From contig NZ_JAPRAQ010000025.1 of NCBI RefSeq assembly GCF_029989365.1, forward strand, positions 1 to 64,000: 64,000 nucleotides of DNA. Direction: 5' to 3'. A model generated the notes under the pieces. That model did not search any database and was not told the DNA's origin. It saw only the letters and a program-made list of their open reading frames with translations. The stretch's first letter is position 1, and every line of letters begins with the position of its first letter. This DNA comes from Bradyrhizobium sp. Arg816. Lineage in GTDB: Bacteria > Pseudomonadota > Alphaproteobacteria > Rhizobiales > Xanthobacteraceae. A program made the translations under genes and the position numbers. Shown one piece after another: positions 41,481 to 50,338 of this stretch.

Positions 41481-42689
41481 ATGGCGCGCTTTGCCCGCCT
41501 TTGCCTTCGTGCGGCCTGCATCCTGTTGCCGCTGCTCGCAGCCGGCACCGCCTCTGCCCAAAGCAAGTACGATCCCGGCGCCGACGACAAGACGATCAAG
41601 ATCGGCACCACGGCGCCGCTGAGCGGACCGGTCTCGGCCTTCGCGCAGATCGCGAAATCGGCGGAGGCCTATTTCCGCAAGGTGAACGACGACGGCGGCG
41701 TCAACGGGCGCCGCATCCAGATGATCATCGCCGATGATGCCTACAGCCCGCCGAAGACGGTGGAGCAGACGCGACGGCTGGTCGAGAGCGAGGAGGTGCT
41801 GCTGATCTTCGGCGGCGTTGGCACGCCGACCAACAGCGCCGTGCACAAATATCTCAACGACCGCAAGGTGCCGCAGCTCTTCCTGGGCTCTGGCGCCGCG
41901 AAATGGGACGATCCCAAGAACTTTCCGTGGACCGTCGGCTGGCAGCCGACCTATCGCGACGAGGCGATCGCCTACGCCAAATACATCAAGGCGAGCCATG
42001 CCAATGCGAAGATCGGCGTGCTCTACCAGAACGACGATCTCGGCAAGGATTATCTGAAGGCGTTGGAGGAAGGGCTCGGCAGCGGCGAGGCCATTGTCGC
42101 GCGCGCGGCCTACGAGACCTCGGCACCGACCGTCGACACCCAAATCCTGCAACTGAAGACTGCCGGCGCGGAGGTCGTGCTGGTGGCGGCGACGCCGAAA
42201 TTTGCCGCGCAGGCGATCCGCAAGATCGGCGAGATCGGCTGGAAGCCCACGACCATCATCTCCAACGTCTCGGCCTCGATCAGCGGCGTGCTGGAGCCGG
42301 CCGGCAAGGACAATTCCACCGGCGTGATCTCCAGCCAGTACCTGAAAGACGCCACCGATCCCGCATCGAAGGACGATGCCGGTTATAAGGAATGGCTGGC
42401 GTTCATGGACAAGTACCTGCCCGACGCCAACAAGAGCGACTGGCTGAATGTCTATGGCTACACCATCGCGCAGACGCTGGTGACAGTGCTGAAGGCCTCA
42501 GGAAACGACCTCACCCGCGCGAATGTGATGAAGCAGGCGACGACGCTCAAAAACGTGCGCCTGCCGATGCTGATCAACGGCACAGCGGTCAACAATTCGC
42601 CCGAGCATTACACGCCGATGACGAGCCTTCAGCTCATCCGCTTCGACGGCACGCGCTGGGTGCCGTTCGGCGACCTCCTGAAGAACTAA
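41481..42689 (+). CDS. ABC-type branched-chain amino-acid-like substrate-binding protein (orphan)
   Basis: The start at 41481 follows GGGGAGACGACCTC. The 402-residue protein has a signal peptide (residues 1-26, ending ASAQ) and the Peripla_BP_6 fold: IKIGTTAPLSGPVSAFAQI, AYFRKVNDDGGVNGRRIQMIIADDAYSPPKTVEQTRRLVE, and VPQLFLGSGAAKWDD. It is close to the binding protein at 51636. No permease or ATPase genes are adjacent, so it must use another transporter or act as a sensor. It is the first gene of the divergent operon with the MBL hydrolase, a TTT binding protein and a VOC protein. Confidence 0.92.
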   Translation: MARFARLCLRAACILLPLLAAGTASAQSKYDPGADDKTIKIGTTAPLSGPVSAFAQIAKSAEAYFRKVNDDGGVNGRRIQMIIADDAYSPPKTVEQTRRLVESEEVLLIFGGVGTPTNSAVHKYLNDRKVPQLFLGSGAAKWDDPKNFPWTVGWQPTYRDEAIAYAKYIKASHANAKIGVLYQNDDLGKDYLKALEEGLGSGEAIVARAAYETSAPTVDTQILQLKTAGAEVVLVAATPKFAAQAIRKIGEIGWKPTTIISNVSASISGVLEPAGKDNSTGVISSQYLKDATDPASKDDAGYKEWLAFMDKYLPDANKSDWLNVYGYTIAQTLVTVLKASGNDLTRANVMKQATTLKNVRLPMLINGTAVNNSPEHYTPMTSLQLIRFDGTRWVPFGDLLKN

Positions 42690-42692
42690 AGC

Positions 42693-43586
42693 ATGCGGCA
42701 GGTCAAGATCGGCAGCATGCGGGTGGATCTCGTCAGCGAGATCCCTTCGCTTGCCTTCGACAAGACTTGGCTGTTCGCCAACGTCACCGACGCCGTGATC
42801 GCGGAGAACCGGAGCTGGCTCGATCATCGCTATATCGAGCCGGAGACCGGCCGCTTCATCCTCAGCCACCACTCCTATCTCGTCCGCACGCCGCGCTGGA
42901 CCGCCATCGTCGACACCTGCTGCGGCAATCACAAGCCCCGGCCGCGCGTTCCTGTGTGGAACAACCTCAACCAGCCTTACCTCGCAAACATGCGGGCGCT
43001 CGGCGTCGCCCCTGAAGAGGTCGACTTCGTGATGTGCACGCATCTGCATGTCGACCACGTCGGCTGGAACACGCGCCTCGTGGACGGCCGCTGGGTACCG
43101 ACCTTCCCCAGGGCGCGCTATCTGATGGCACGCGCCGAATATCGTCACTTCGAGGCAGCGCACAATGCCGCGCCGAAGAACCCCGTGAACCACGGCTCGT
43201 TCGAGGATTCCGTGTTGCCGGTGGTCGCCGCCGGCCTCGCCGAATTGGTCGAGACCGACCATCGCCTGTTCGACGATCGCGACGCCGCCCTGCGCTTCGC
43301 CCCAGCACCCGGCCACACCGCCGGCAACATGCAGATCCACCTCAATGGCAGCCACGATCATGCGGTGATGTCGGGCGACGTCATCCACCATCCCATCCAG
43401 TGCGCCGCGCCGTGGCTGTCGAACGCCGCCGACGTCGATCCGGCCGCCGCGGTCGCGACGCGGATGGCGCTGCTGGAAGAGCTCGCGGACACGCCGAGCT
43501 ATCTCCTCACCGGCCATTTTCCAGCGCCGACCGCCGGGCGCGTGATCCGGCACGGCCATGCCTACAGATTTCGTTTCGAGGATTAG
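42693..43586 (+). CDS. MBL-fold metallo-hydrolase
   Basis: The 297-residue protein carries the metal-binding THLHVDHVGWN (HxHxDH), AAPGHTAGN-type His (here PAPGHTAGNM), the bridging Asp in MSGDVIHH and a late His in LLTGHFPAP. This is the two-metal metallo-beta-lactamase fold. The substrate is likely an ester, lactone or thioester. It starts three bases after the stop of the binding-protein gene. It resembles AHL-lactonase-like and related hydrolases. The operon context favours degradation of an imported lactone or acid. Confidence 0.92.
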   Translation: MRQVKIGSMRVDLVSEIPSLAFDKTWLFANVTDAVIAENRSWLDHRYIEPETGRFILSHHSYLVRTPRWTAIVDTCCGNHKPRPRVPVWNNLNQPYLANMRALGVAPEEVDFVMCTHLHVDHVGWNTRLVDGRWVPTFPRARYLMARAEYRHFEAAHNAAPKNPVNHGSFEDSVLPVVAAGLAELVETDHRLFDDRDAALRFAPAPGHTAGNMQIHLNGSHDHAVMSGDVIHHPIQCAAPWLSNAADVDPAAAVATRMALLEELADTPSYLLTGHFPAPTAGRVIRHGHAYRFRFED

Positions 43587-43598
43587 GGGAATGCCATC

Positions 43599-44567
43599 AT
43601 GATGCAGCGCACCGTCACGCTTTCGTTTCTCGCATTGCTGTCGATGGCGCTGCCATCGCACGCCGAAGATCCCGCCGTCTACCCGACACGCAAGATCAGG
43701 ATGCTATTGCCCTACGCGGCCGGCGGCGGCGGCGACGTCGTCGGCCGGCTGCTCGCCGACAAGATGGGCAAGACGCTCGGACAGAGCATCTATATCGAGA
43801 ACCACACCGGCGCTGCCGGCACGCTCGGCACGCAAATGGTCGCGACTTCTGCGAATGACGGCTACACCATCACCGTCGGCGGCATGACCACGCATGTGCT
43901 GGCGCCGGCGATCTATCCGAAACTGCCCTACGATTCGATCAAGGATTTTACGACGATCGGGCGCGTCGGCGTCTCCTCGATCATTCTGGTGGCGACCAAG
44001 GGTTTTGCCGCCAATGACATCAAGGGCCTGATCGCACTGGCCAAGAAGGGCGAGGCGATCCAGTATGGCAGCTGGGGCATCGGGTCGACCGGGCAGTTCT
44101 GCGCGGAAATCCTGATGCAGCAGACCGGCATCAAGATGGAGCACGTGCCGTTCAACGGCATCGCAAAGCTCGCCGGCGACCTGCTCGGCGGCCACATCTC
44201 GCTGGCGACACTCGACGTGGCGACCGCAACGCCGCTGGTGAAGGACGGTTCGATCAAGGCGCTGGCCGCCTGTGGCGAGCGCTCGCCAAGCCTGCCCGAT
44301 ATCGCGAGCTACAAAGAACAGGGCGTACCGTTCGACCGCAGCCTGTCCTGGGCGATGTATGCGCCTGCGGGTCTCGCGTCGCCGATCGCACAGAAATTGT
44401 CGGTGGCGCTGAAGGACGCGCTCGGCGATACCGAGGTGAAGGAGAAGCTTCTGGGGCTCGGCATCACGCCTCAATTCGTGCCGGGCGACGAGCAGCGCGA
44501 CATCAACGCCCGCGACATCGCGGCCTGGAAGCAGGTTGCCAAGGATGCGGGGATCGAAGTCAAGTGA
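43599..44567 (+). CDS. tripartite tricarboxylate transporter-type binding protein (Bug family)
   Basis: The 322-residue protein has a signal peptide (residues 1-22) and the Bug signature: YPTRKIRMLLPYAAGGGGDVVGRLLADKMGKTLGQSIYIENHTGAAGTLG, then EHVPFNGIAKLAGDLLGGHI. Bug proteins bind carboxylates, often aromatic or citrate-like. No TctA/TctB membrane genes are nearby. It is the second orphan binding protein in this operon, from another transporter class than the gene at 41481. Bug orphans are common in some proteobacteria and may serve other permeases or signal. Confidence 0.92.
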   Translation: MMQRTVTLSFLALLSMALPSHAEDPAVYPTRKIRMLLPYAAGGGGDVVGRLLADKMGKTLGQSIYIENHTGAAGTLGTQMVATSANDGYTITVGGMTTHVLAPAIYPKLPYDSIKDFTTIGRVGVSSIILVATKGFAANDIKGLIALAKKGEAIQYGSWGIGSTGQFCAEILMQQTGIKMEHVPFNGIAKLAGDLLGGHISLATLDVATATPLVKDGSIKALAACGERSPSLPDIASYKEQGVPFDRSLSWAMYAPAGLASPIAQKLSVALKDALGDTEVKEKLLGLGITPQFVPGDEQRDINARDIAAWKQVAKDAGIEVK

Positions 44568-44592
44568 GCAACACGACAACAGGAGCGCGGGC

Positions 44593-45132
44593 ATGAGCCG
44601 CATCTTCGGCGCGGTGCGCCAGAACGGATATGTGGTGCGGGATATTCACGCCGCGATGAAGCACTGGATCGAGGTGATGGGCGTCGGTCCCTGGTACTAC
44701 ATGGACCGCGTCAAGACCGACTGGTTCCGCCATCGCGGCCGGGATTCCGCGGTCGAGATGAGCATTGCGCTGGCCAATTCCGGCGATCTTCAGATCGAGC
44801 TGATCCAGCAGCGCAACGACGCCCCCTCGCTGTACAGGGAGTTCCTCGACGCCGGCCACGAAGGCCTGCAGCACATGTCCTACTGGAGCCATGACTACCG
44901 GGCGCTCTACGACAAGGCGATCGGGCTCGGCTACAAGGTCGGCCATGAGGGCCAGATCGGCGGCGACAGGGGGCGCTTTGCCTATTTCGACACGCAGGCC
45001 CACCCGGGCACGGTGATCGAGATCTCCGACATCAGCGGCACCAAGGGGCCGTTCTTCGAGAAGGTCCGGCAGGCAGCCATGACCTGGGACGGAACGCGGG
45101 CGATCCGCGAGGTCGGCGGAGCGAAATCGTAG
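44593..45132 (+). CDS. VOC (glyoxalase/extradiol dioxygenase-like) protein
   Basis: The start at 44593 follows AGGAGCGCGGGC. The 179-residue protein begins IFGAVRQNGYVVRDIHAAMKHWIEVMGVGPWY, the VOC beta-alpha-beta-beta-beta start, and contains IQLIQQ-type strand LQIELIQQRND and HMSYWSHD with possible metal-binding His. Homologues include glyoxalase-like and PhnB-like enzymes. It is the last gene of the operon starting at 41481. An isomerase, lyase or ring-cleavage role is possible, but cannot be fixed. Confidence 0.85.
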   Translation: MSRIFGAVRQNGYVVRDIHAAMKHWIEVMGVGPWYYMDRVKTDWFRHRGRDSAVEMSIALANSGDLQIELIQQRNDAPSLYREFLDAGHEGLQHMSYWSHDYRALYDKAIGLGYKVGHEGQIGGDRGRFAYFDTQAHPGTVIEISDISGTKGPFFEKVRQAAMTWDGTRAIREVGGAKS

Positions 45133-45230
45133 CTCCGATCGCCGGCTTGCGCCAGGAAGAGGCTGCTGGTGTAGTGAGACCACATCCATGGTAGCATGAA
45201 GCTCGTGTCCGAACCTTCAGCGAGGCAAGC

Positions 45231-46040
45231 ATGTCCGACACTGACAAGGTTTTTGCCGGCTCGATTCCGAAAATCTACGACGAGTATCTCGTCCCGCTGA
45301 TCTTTGCCCACTACGCCGCCGACATCGCGAAGCGTATCGCGGCTCTTTCCCCGTCGACGATACTGGAAACCGCGGCAGGTACCGGCGCCCTTACGCGGGC
45401 TGTGACCGCGGCGCGGCCTCCCGGCATCCGTTACGTCGCAACCGATCTCAACGAGCCGATGCTCGCGATCGCGGCGCAGCGCCAGGGTGAGGACCCGCGC
45501 ATGACATGGCGTCAGGCGGATGCCACCGCCCTGCCCTTTGGCGACGCCGCGTTCGACGCGGTCTGCTGCCAGTTCGGCGTCATGTTCTTTCCCGACCGTG
45601 TCAAAGGCTATGCCGAGGCAAAGCGGGTATTGCGGCCGGAAGGCACGTTCGTATTCAACGTCTGGGACCGCATCGAGGAGAACGTGTTCGCTGATGACGC
45701 CACCGCCGCGCTCGGAAAACTGTTTCCCGATGATCCGCCCCGTTTCATGGTGCGAACGCCGCATGGCTATCACGACAAGGCCATTATCAGAGTCGACCTG
45801 GAACAAGCGGGCTTCCGCCACATCTCGATCGAAACGCTTGCTGCGGTGAGCCGCGCGCCGTCGGCCGAGTATGTGGCGTTCGCATACTGCCAGGGAACGC
45901 CGCTTCGAAACGAGATCGAGGCCAGGGATGCCAGCAAGCTTCAGGCAGCAACCGACCTCGTCGCCGAGGCGCTCCGATCGCGCCATGGGTCCGGAGCGGT
46001 CGAAGGCAAAATTCAGGCGATCGTGATCGAGGCGCGGTAG
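45231..46040 (+). CDS. class I SAM-dependent methyltransferase
   Basis: The 269-residue protein has motif I ILETAAGTGALTRAV, YVATDLNEPML (motif II acid), WRQADATALPFGDAAFDAVCCQFGVMFFPD (motif post I/III) and AKRVLRPEGTFVFNVWD. This is the ubiE/Methyltransf_11 type, length normal. The substrate cannot be predicted. It lies behind the catabolic operon with a 98-base gap and converges on the GlxA-type regulator gene at 46054. Confidence 0.92.
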   Translation: MSDTDKVFAGSIPKIYDEYLVPLIFAHYAADIAKRIAALSPSTILETAAGTGALTRAVTAARPPGIRYVATDLNEPMLAIAAQRQGEDPRMTWRQADATALPFGDAAFDAVCCQFGVMFFPDRVKGYAEAKRVLRPEGTFVFNVWDRIEENVFADDATAALGKLFPDDPPRFMVRTPHGYHDKAIIRVDLEQAGFRHISIETLAAVSRAPSAEYVAFAYCQGTPLRNEIEARDASKLQAATDLVAEALRSRHGSGAVEGKIQAIVIEAR

Positions 46041-46053
46041 TAGGTGCGGGCCC

Positions 46054-47019
46054 TCAGCGCAGGTTTGCGCGAAGCTCGCGCACGCCGCGTCCAAGCCGTT
46101 CCCGCAAGAGCGTCCGGAGCGTCGCGCCGTCCTCATAGCCGACCTCGGCGGCGATCGCATCGACGTCGAGACCACTGCCATGCAGCAGCGACTGCGCGCG
46201 CTCGACTCGCAGATCCTGAAAGTAGGAGAGCGGAGACTTACCGAGCACCGACTCGCACCGGCGCTGCAAGGTGCGTGCGCTCGTCGCGAGCGCACTGGCA
46301 GCGTCCTGCAGCGAAAACCCTTGCTTGAGATGCTCGCGCGCCCAGCGCTCGAAACGCTGGATGAGCGGATCGGCCTGCGCGAGGTGATTGGGAATGATGA
46401 AGGGCGCCTGCAGGGAGCGCAGGTCGGCGAGCAGATAACGCGACACGACGGCCGCGAGCTCGGGGCTCGCCTGGCGTATGAACCACAGCGCAAGATCGAG
46501 ATGCCCCATCGCAGCGCCCGCCGTGACGACGCGGTCCGATGTCACCAGCATGCGTGTCTCATCGAGACGAACATTGGGGTAGCGTTGGCGAAACAAGGGG
46601 GACAGCCACCACGTTGTGGTCGCGTCCCGTCCATCAAGCAGCGCCGCCTCCGCCAGCACGAAGGTACCGATGCAGGACGCGGCGATGCGCGCGCCCTCGG
46701 CGTACCAGGACTGGAGCTGTTTCACTGCCTCTCTGACATCGCGCCGGTCGAGCGCCGGAATCAGCTGTTCCGGCCGGCTGGTATTCAACGCCGGCACGAT
46801 GACCCAGTCCGGCTTCAGATCGGACGTTACCGATTTGACGGGGATCGCAAAGCCCTGCCCGGATCGGACCTTCTTCCGCACGCCGACAATTGAGACATCG
46901 AAATGGGGCGCTCCGCCCGTTTGGGCGGCTGCGAAATTGTTGGCGATCGTGAACGCATCGAGCGTCACGGTCAGCCCGGTGTCCCAAAATCCCTCCAGGG
47001 CGAGCAATTGAATGCGCAT
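46054..47019 (-). CDS. GlxA-type transcriptional regulator (DJ-1/PfpI + AraC HTH)
   Basis: Residues 1-185 form a DJ-1/PfpI-like domain (IQLLALEGFWDTGLTVTLDAFTIANNF; AARIAASCIGTFVLAEAALLDGRDATTTWW with the nucleophile-position Cys). Residues 225-321 are the AraC DNA-binding domain (HLKQGFSLQDAASALATSARTLQRRCESVLGKSPLSYFQDLRVERAQSLL...EVGYEDGATLRTLLRERLG). The 321-residue length is typical. It is divergent from the pair of MIase-like genes at 47287 and 47735, which it may control (inference from position). Confidence 0.93.
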   Translation of the reverse strand: MRIQLLALEGFWDTGLTVTLDAFTIANNFAAAQTGGAPHFDVSIVGVRKKVRSGQGFAIPVKSVTSDLKPDWVIVPALNTSRPEQLIPALDRRDVREAVKQLQSWYAEGARIAASCIGTFVLAEAALLDGRDATTTWWLSPLFRQRYPNVRLDETRMLVTSDRVVTAGAAMGHLDLALWFIRQASPELAAVVSRYLLADLRSLQAPFIIPNHLAQADPLIQRFERWAREHLKQGFSLQDAASALATSARTLQRRCESVLGKSPLSYFQDLRVERAQSLLHGSGLDVDAIAAEVGYEDGATLRTLLRERLGRGVRELRANLR

Positions 47020-47286
47020 GGCGGAAACGCTCTCAAAGTTGTCGTTTACGACAATACCGTTCGAACGGAAGCAAGCCTAGCTTGCGATGCAACGGCAACC
47101 GGAACGAATTCCTTCATAGCGATCGATAGATAGAAGCAATCATCTGAATAAACAACGCTATTCCAGATGCGCGCTCTAGGAAGCTATGGCGCAAACGCCT
47201 CTAAAAATGGCGTTTCTGCCAACATTGCGAGAGGTCCTTTTGATCCGATGCCGTCCACTGACAACCAGCAATCCAAAGGAGCCCAC

Positions 47287-47580
47287 ATGAAAGTCATCGC
47301 CATCGGCACCATCGGCAAGGCACCGACACCGGAGCAGCGGCAGCAGATCATGCCGAGGGAAGTGCCGGCCACGCTCAAGCTGTATCTCGACGGGAAGATC
47401 GAGCAGTTCTGGTTTCGCCAGGACAAGCCAGGCGTGGTCTTCCTGATGAACGTCGAATCCATCGAACAGGCCAAGGCGACCGTGGAAGCATTGCCGCTCG
47501 TCACCGACGGCTTCGCCACCTACGAGCTGATGCAGGTGGGTCCGCTCGCGCCGCTGGGCATGCTCATCCAGGGCAAGTGA
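47287..47580 (+). CDS. cytosolic muconolactone-isomerase-like protein (97 aa)
   Basis: The start at 47287 (MKVIAIGTIGKAPTPEQR) follows AAAGGAGCCCAC. The protein has the ferredoxin-like fold of muconolactone delta-isomerases: an initial strand, a helix TPEQRQQIMPREVPATLKLYLDGKI, then QFWFRQDKPGVVFLMNVESIEQAKATVEALPL and a final strand ending YELMQVGPL. It lacks a signal peptide. The next gene is an exported paralogue. MIases act late in catechol breakdown, but members of this wider group are often of unknown substrate. Confidence 0.75.
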   Translation: MKVIAIGTIGKAPTPEQRQQIMPREVPATLKLYLDGKIEQFWFRQDKPGVVFLMNVESIEQAKATVEALPLVTDGFATYELMQVGPLAPLGMLIQGK

Positions 47581-47734
47581 CCGCGCGTCGGGCCGACACG
47601 CGACGCTTCCATCAACCTTCCGAACCGGCCCGCATCGCCGCCGTTCCACGGCGGCGATGCAACGTGCGGCAAATCGCTGCCGGCGAAGCATGACTAAATG
47701 AAGAGCGTAAACCTCGTGACATGGAGGATTTCAA

Positions 47735-48139
47735 ATGAAGCTTACACTCGCTGCCGGTCTCCTGGCATTCGCCCTGTGCCTGACCTACGCCGTCCCCGGA
47801 CGCGCGCAGTCACCCACGCCACCGACACCGACCACTCGCATTCTTGCAATCGGCACGATCAACCCCGGCGCCGATGCCGCGGCCGCGCGCGCCATCCTGC
47901 CGACGGAAGTGCGCGAGACGGTGAAGCTCTATCTCGATGGCAAAATCGACCAGTGGTACTCGCTGCAAAATCGTGTCGGCGTCGCGTTCATCCTGAACGT
48001 CACGGATATCGCGGCCGCTCATGACATGCTCGAAAAGCTGCCCCTGGGCCAGGCTCATCTCATGAGCTTCGAGCTGATCCCGCTTGGCCCGCTCAATCCG
48101 CTTCGGCAGTTGCAGGGCATGTCGACGGGTCCACAGTAG
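47735..48139 (+). CDS. exported muconolactone-isomerase-like paralogue (134 aa)
   Basis: The protein is a paralogue of the one at 47287 with an added signal peptide (MKLTLAAGLLAFALCLTYA...GRAQ). Shared blocks are ILAIGTINPGADAAAARAILP-EV, TVKLYLDGKIDQWYSLQNRVGVAFILNVTDI and LMSFELIPLGPLNPL. It should fold in the periplasm. A ribosome site GGAGGATTTCAA precedes the ATG. The pair sits next to a GlxA-type regulator gene. Why one copy is cytosolic and one exported is not clear from the sequence. Confidence 0.75.
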   Translation: MKLTLAAGLLAFALCLTYAVPGRAQSPTPPTPTTRILAIGTINPGADAAAARAILPTEVRETVKLYLDGKIDQWYSLQNRVGVAFILNVTDIAAAHDMLEKLPLGQAHLMSFELIPLGPLNPLRQLQGMSTGPQ

Positions 48140-48232
48140 ACAGCCGGAATGCCCGTCGTCGGCGCCGCTGCGGTCGCCGACGACAGCTATGTTCAGCTCA
48201 GGCGACGACGGCGGCCCAACGCGTGCGGCGTC

Positions 48233-49792
48233 CTACCAAAAGCCCCGCTGCATCGGCTGCGCCGGCTGATAATACTGATACTGGCCGCGGCGGCGCGGAT
48301 TCACGGGCTGCGGGTTCGGCTGCTGGAAGAAGAAGCCGAAGCCGTTGCCGCCATTGCCCCAGCCCTCGTCGCTTGCCATTTCCATCGGGGGCGGCGCGGT
48401 CGGCTTGCGGGTGATGAAGCCACCCTGCGGATGATTGCTCAGCACCGCGACGAACTCGGTGCGGTAGTTGGTCTCGGCGCTCAGCGGCTCGTCGGAGATG
48501 ATGATCGACGAACGCGGCAATGCCGTCGGCCCGACGCGATCCCAGACGTCCTGCGGAATGGTGATGCGGTCGAGCGCGTCCTTGGCGTTGTCGCTGTCCT
48601 CGATCGTGACCACGCTCCAGCGCAGGCTGGTATCGGTCTTCGCCATCGCGGTGAAGATGTGCGTGCCGAGCGGCTGGTCGGGATTGCGGATGGTGACGGG
48701 CACCTCGATGCTGGTGTCGAACACTTCGCCGCCGCCATCCGGCGCCGGCTTGTGCGTGTTCCGCCGCACGTAGAGCTTCTGCGTCGCGCGGCTGATGTAA
48801 ACGGACACCGGCTCGAGGGCGAGCTTGGCGTCGGTTGCAGCCGTCACGGCGTCGGCCTTCCTGCTTGCCGCGACCTTTGCGGCCTCCTTGGTGACAGCAA
48901 CGGCGTCGCGCTTCGGCTGCGCGGCGGCCTTGGCGGCATCGAGCGCCGACGCAGCGTCGGCGGCCTTGGTCGCAACCTTCTGCTTCAGCTCCTCGGCCTG
49001 CGCCCGCGCCTGATCGGTCTTGGCGGCCGCGATCTTCTTGTCGGCGAAGGCGAGCTCGGAATCGGCCTTGGCCTTCTGCTGTTCCAGCTTGCGCAGCGAC
49101 GCGGGAAGCGACGCGGCCTCCTTCGCGGCCGCGGCCGCAGCCTTCTTGGCCTCGGCGGCAGCCTGGACCGCCTCCTCGGCTTCAGCGGAGAGCTTGTCGG
49201 CCCGGCCCGGCACGGCCGCGATGGCCTCGCGCTTCGGCACGAACAGCGAGGGATGAGTGAAATCGATCGGGGCCGCGTCGTTCGGCGAGATGATCACGCG
49301 CATGCCGATGTTGGTCTTGTCGAACAGCCCCTCGGCAAAGCCGAAGGGCATCCGCACGCAGCCGTGCGAAGCGGCATAGCCCGGCAGCGGCCCGCCATGC
49401 AGCGCGATGCCATTCCAGGTGATGCGCTGCATGTTGGGCATCCAGGCATCGTCATACATGGTCGAGCGGTGGTCCTTGTCCTTCTCGACGACGGCGAAGA
49501 CGCCGGCCGGCGTCTCGCGTCCCGTGGTGCCGGTGGACACCGGCGCGCGCAGGATCCAGCCGTCGGAATCGTAGAAAGTGACCTGCTGGCTCTTGATCGA
49601 CACGATCGCCATGATCGGCTCGCCGGCCTCGCGCGGCGCCACCGCCTCGGCCGGCTGGCGGGCCTGCTTGGCCGCCTCGGCGCTTCCGATCAGCGCCGTC
49701 AGGGCAACGGCCGTTGCGAGCACAGCAAGTCCGGGGGGCCGCCAACGCCGCATCGCCGTGGTGGATTGCGCCGTCGTCATCAGGTCTTTCAT
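48233..49792 (-). CDS. L,D-transpeptidase (YkuD) with long Ala/Lys coiled-coil insert
   Basis: The 519-residue protein has a signal anchor (residues ~16-41), a YkuD domain with HGGPLPGYAASHGCVRMP (catalytic Cys in SHGCVR, residues 142-147), then an Ala/Lys/Glu-rich helical stretch (about residues 198-330) that looks like a coiled coil. A C-terminal domain follows (SVYISRATQKLYVRRNTHKPAP...) and a Gly/Asn/Gln/Pro-rich tail ending FW. It crosslinks peptidoglycan or attaches proteins to it. The C-terminal part resembles a second, catalytically dead YkuD-like fold. The start follows GGGGAATGGC. Confidence 0.88.
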   Translation of the reverse strand: MKDLMTTAQSTTAMRRWRPPGLAVLATAVALTALIGSAEAAKQARQPAEAVAPREAGEPIMAIVSIKSQQVTFYDSDGWILRAPVSTGTTGRETPAGVFAVVEKDKDHRSTMYDDAWMPNMQRITWNGIALHGGPLPGYAASHGCVRMPFGFAEGLFDKTNIGMRVIISPNDAAPIDFTHPSLFVPKREAIAAVPGRADKLSAEAEEAVQAAAEAKKAAAAAAKEAASLPASLRKLEQQKAKADSELAFADKKIAAAKTDQARAQAEELKQKVATKAADAASALDAAKAAAQPKRDAVAVTKEAAKVAASRKADAVTAATDAKLALEPVSVYISRATQKLYVRRNTHKPAPDGGGEVFDTSIEVPVTIRNPDQPLGTHIFTAMAKTDTSLRWSVVTIEDSDNAKDALDRITIPQDVWDRVGPTALPRSSIIISDEPLSAETNYRTEFVAVLSNHPQGGFITRKPTAPPPMEMASDEGWGNGGNGFGFFFQQPNPQPVNPRRRGQYQYYQPAQPMQRGFW

Positions 49793-50012
49793 GCCATTCC
49801 CCGGTCCAGTACCAGTCCGCGCCTTCCGTCGATCACGTCAGATTGCGATCTTTGGATTAAGAATTCCCAGCCACCTTGCGTTCCGTATCCGGCAATATTC
49901 GGACCTATCAGGCGGCAAATCTCTCATATACGAGGGCTCGCGCAGGCGGAAGGTGGCCTGGGGCCGGGGCTGGCCCGGGGCTGGTCACGAATCGCTGCGG
50001 CACAATGTCCGG

Positions 50013-50231
50013 CTAGGGGGTTCGGCGCCCGATCAGCCGTGTCATTGCAGCGCCGAACAGGCCGAACAGCGCATACACCATGAGCGGCAGAGCGTGCGCG
50101 GCAGCCTGCCCGACCGGTTCGTGCTCCACGATCAGCAGGACCGCGAACACGGTAACGCTCAGGAGGACGCAGATGAGGGCAGCGGCAAGACCCAGCTTGC
50201 GCAAAACGAAAGCAAAGTCGGTGGCGGTCAT
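50013..50231 (-). CDS. small two-span membrane protein (72 aa)
   Basis: The protein has two membrane segments (LGLAAALICVLLSVTVFAVLLIV and ALPLMVYALFGLFGAAMTRLIG) separated by a short EHEPVGQ loop, and an Arg-rich C-terminus. It starts at the ATG at 50231. It has no known family. It lies between the L,D-transpeptidase gene and the CoA-transferase gene, both on the same strand, with 220- and 107-base gaps. Confidence 0.6.
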   Translation of the reverse strand: MTATDFAFVLRKLGLAAALICVLLSVTVFAVLLIVEHEPVGQAAAHALPLMVYALFGLFGAAMTRLIGRRTP

Positions 50232-50338
50232 GACCGTATCCGGGGCGAAGATGAACAGACCTACGCTAGGCCCGCCCGAGACCGCAGGATGTGACCGTCA
50301 TCACAGAGATGCGCGACGGTTCCTGAACACCGGCCGGC

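Noticed and set aside
44982..46493. 503-codon minus-strand frame
   Set aside because: It covers the methyltransferase gene in antisense and part of the GlxA-type gene in another frame.
48149..50083. 644-codon plus-strand frame
   Set aside because: It is antisense to the L,D-transpeptidase gene; the repeated Gly/Leu/Arg reflects its Ala/Lys coiled coil.
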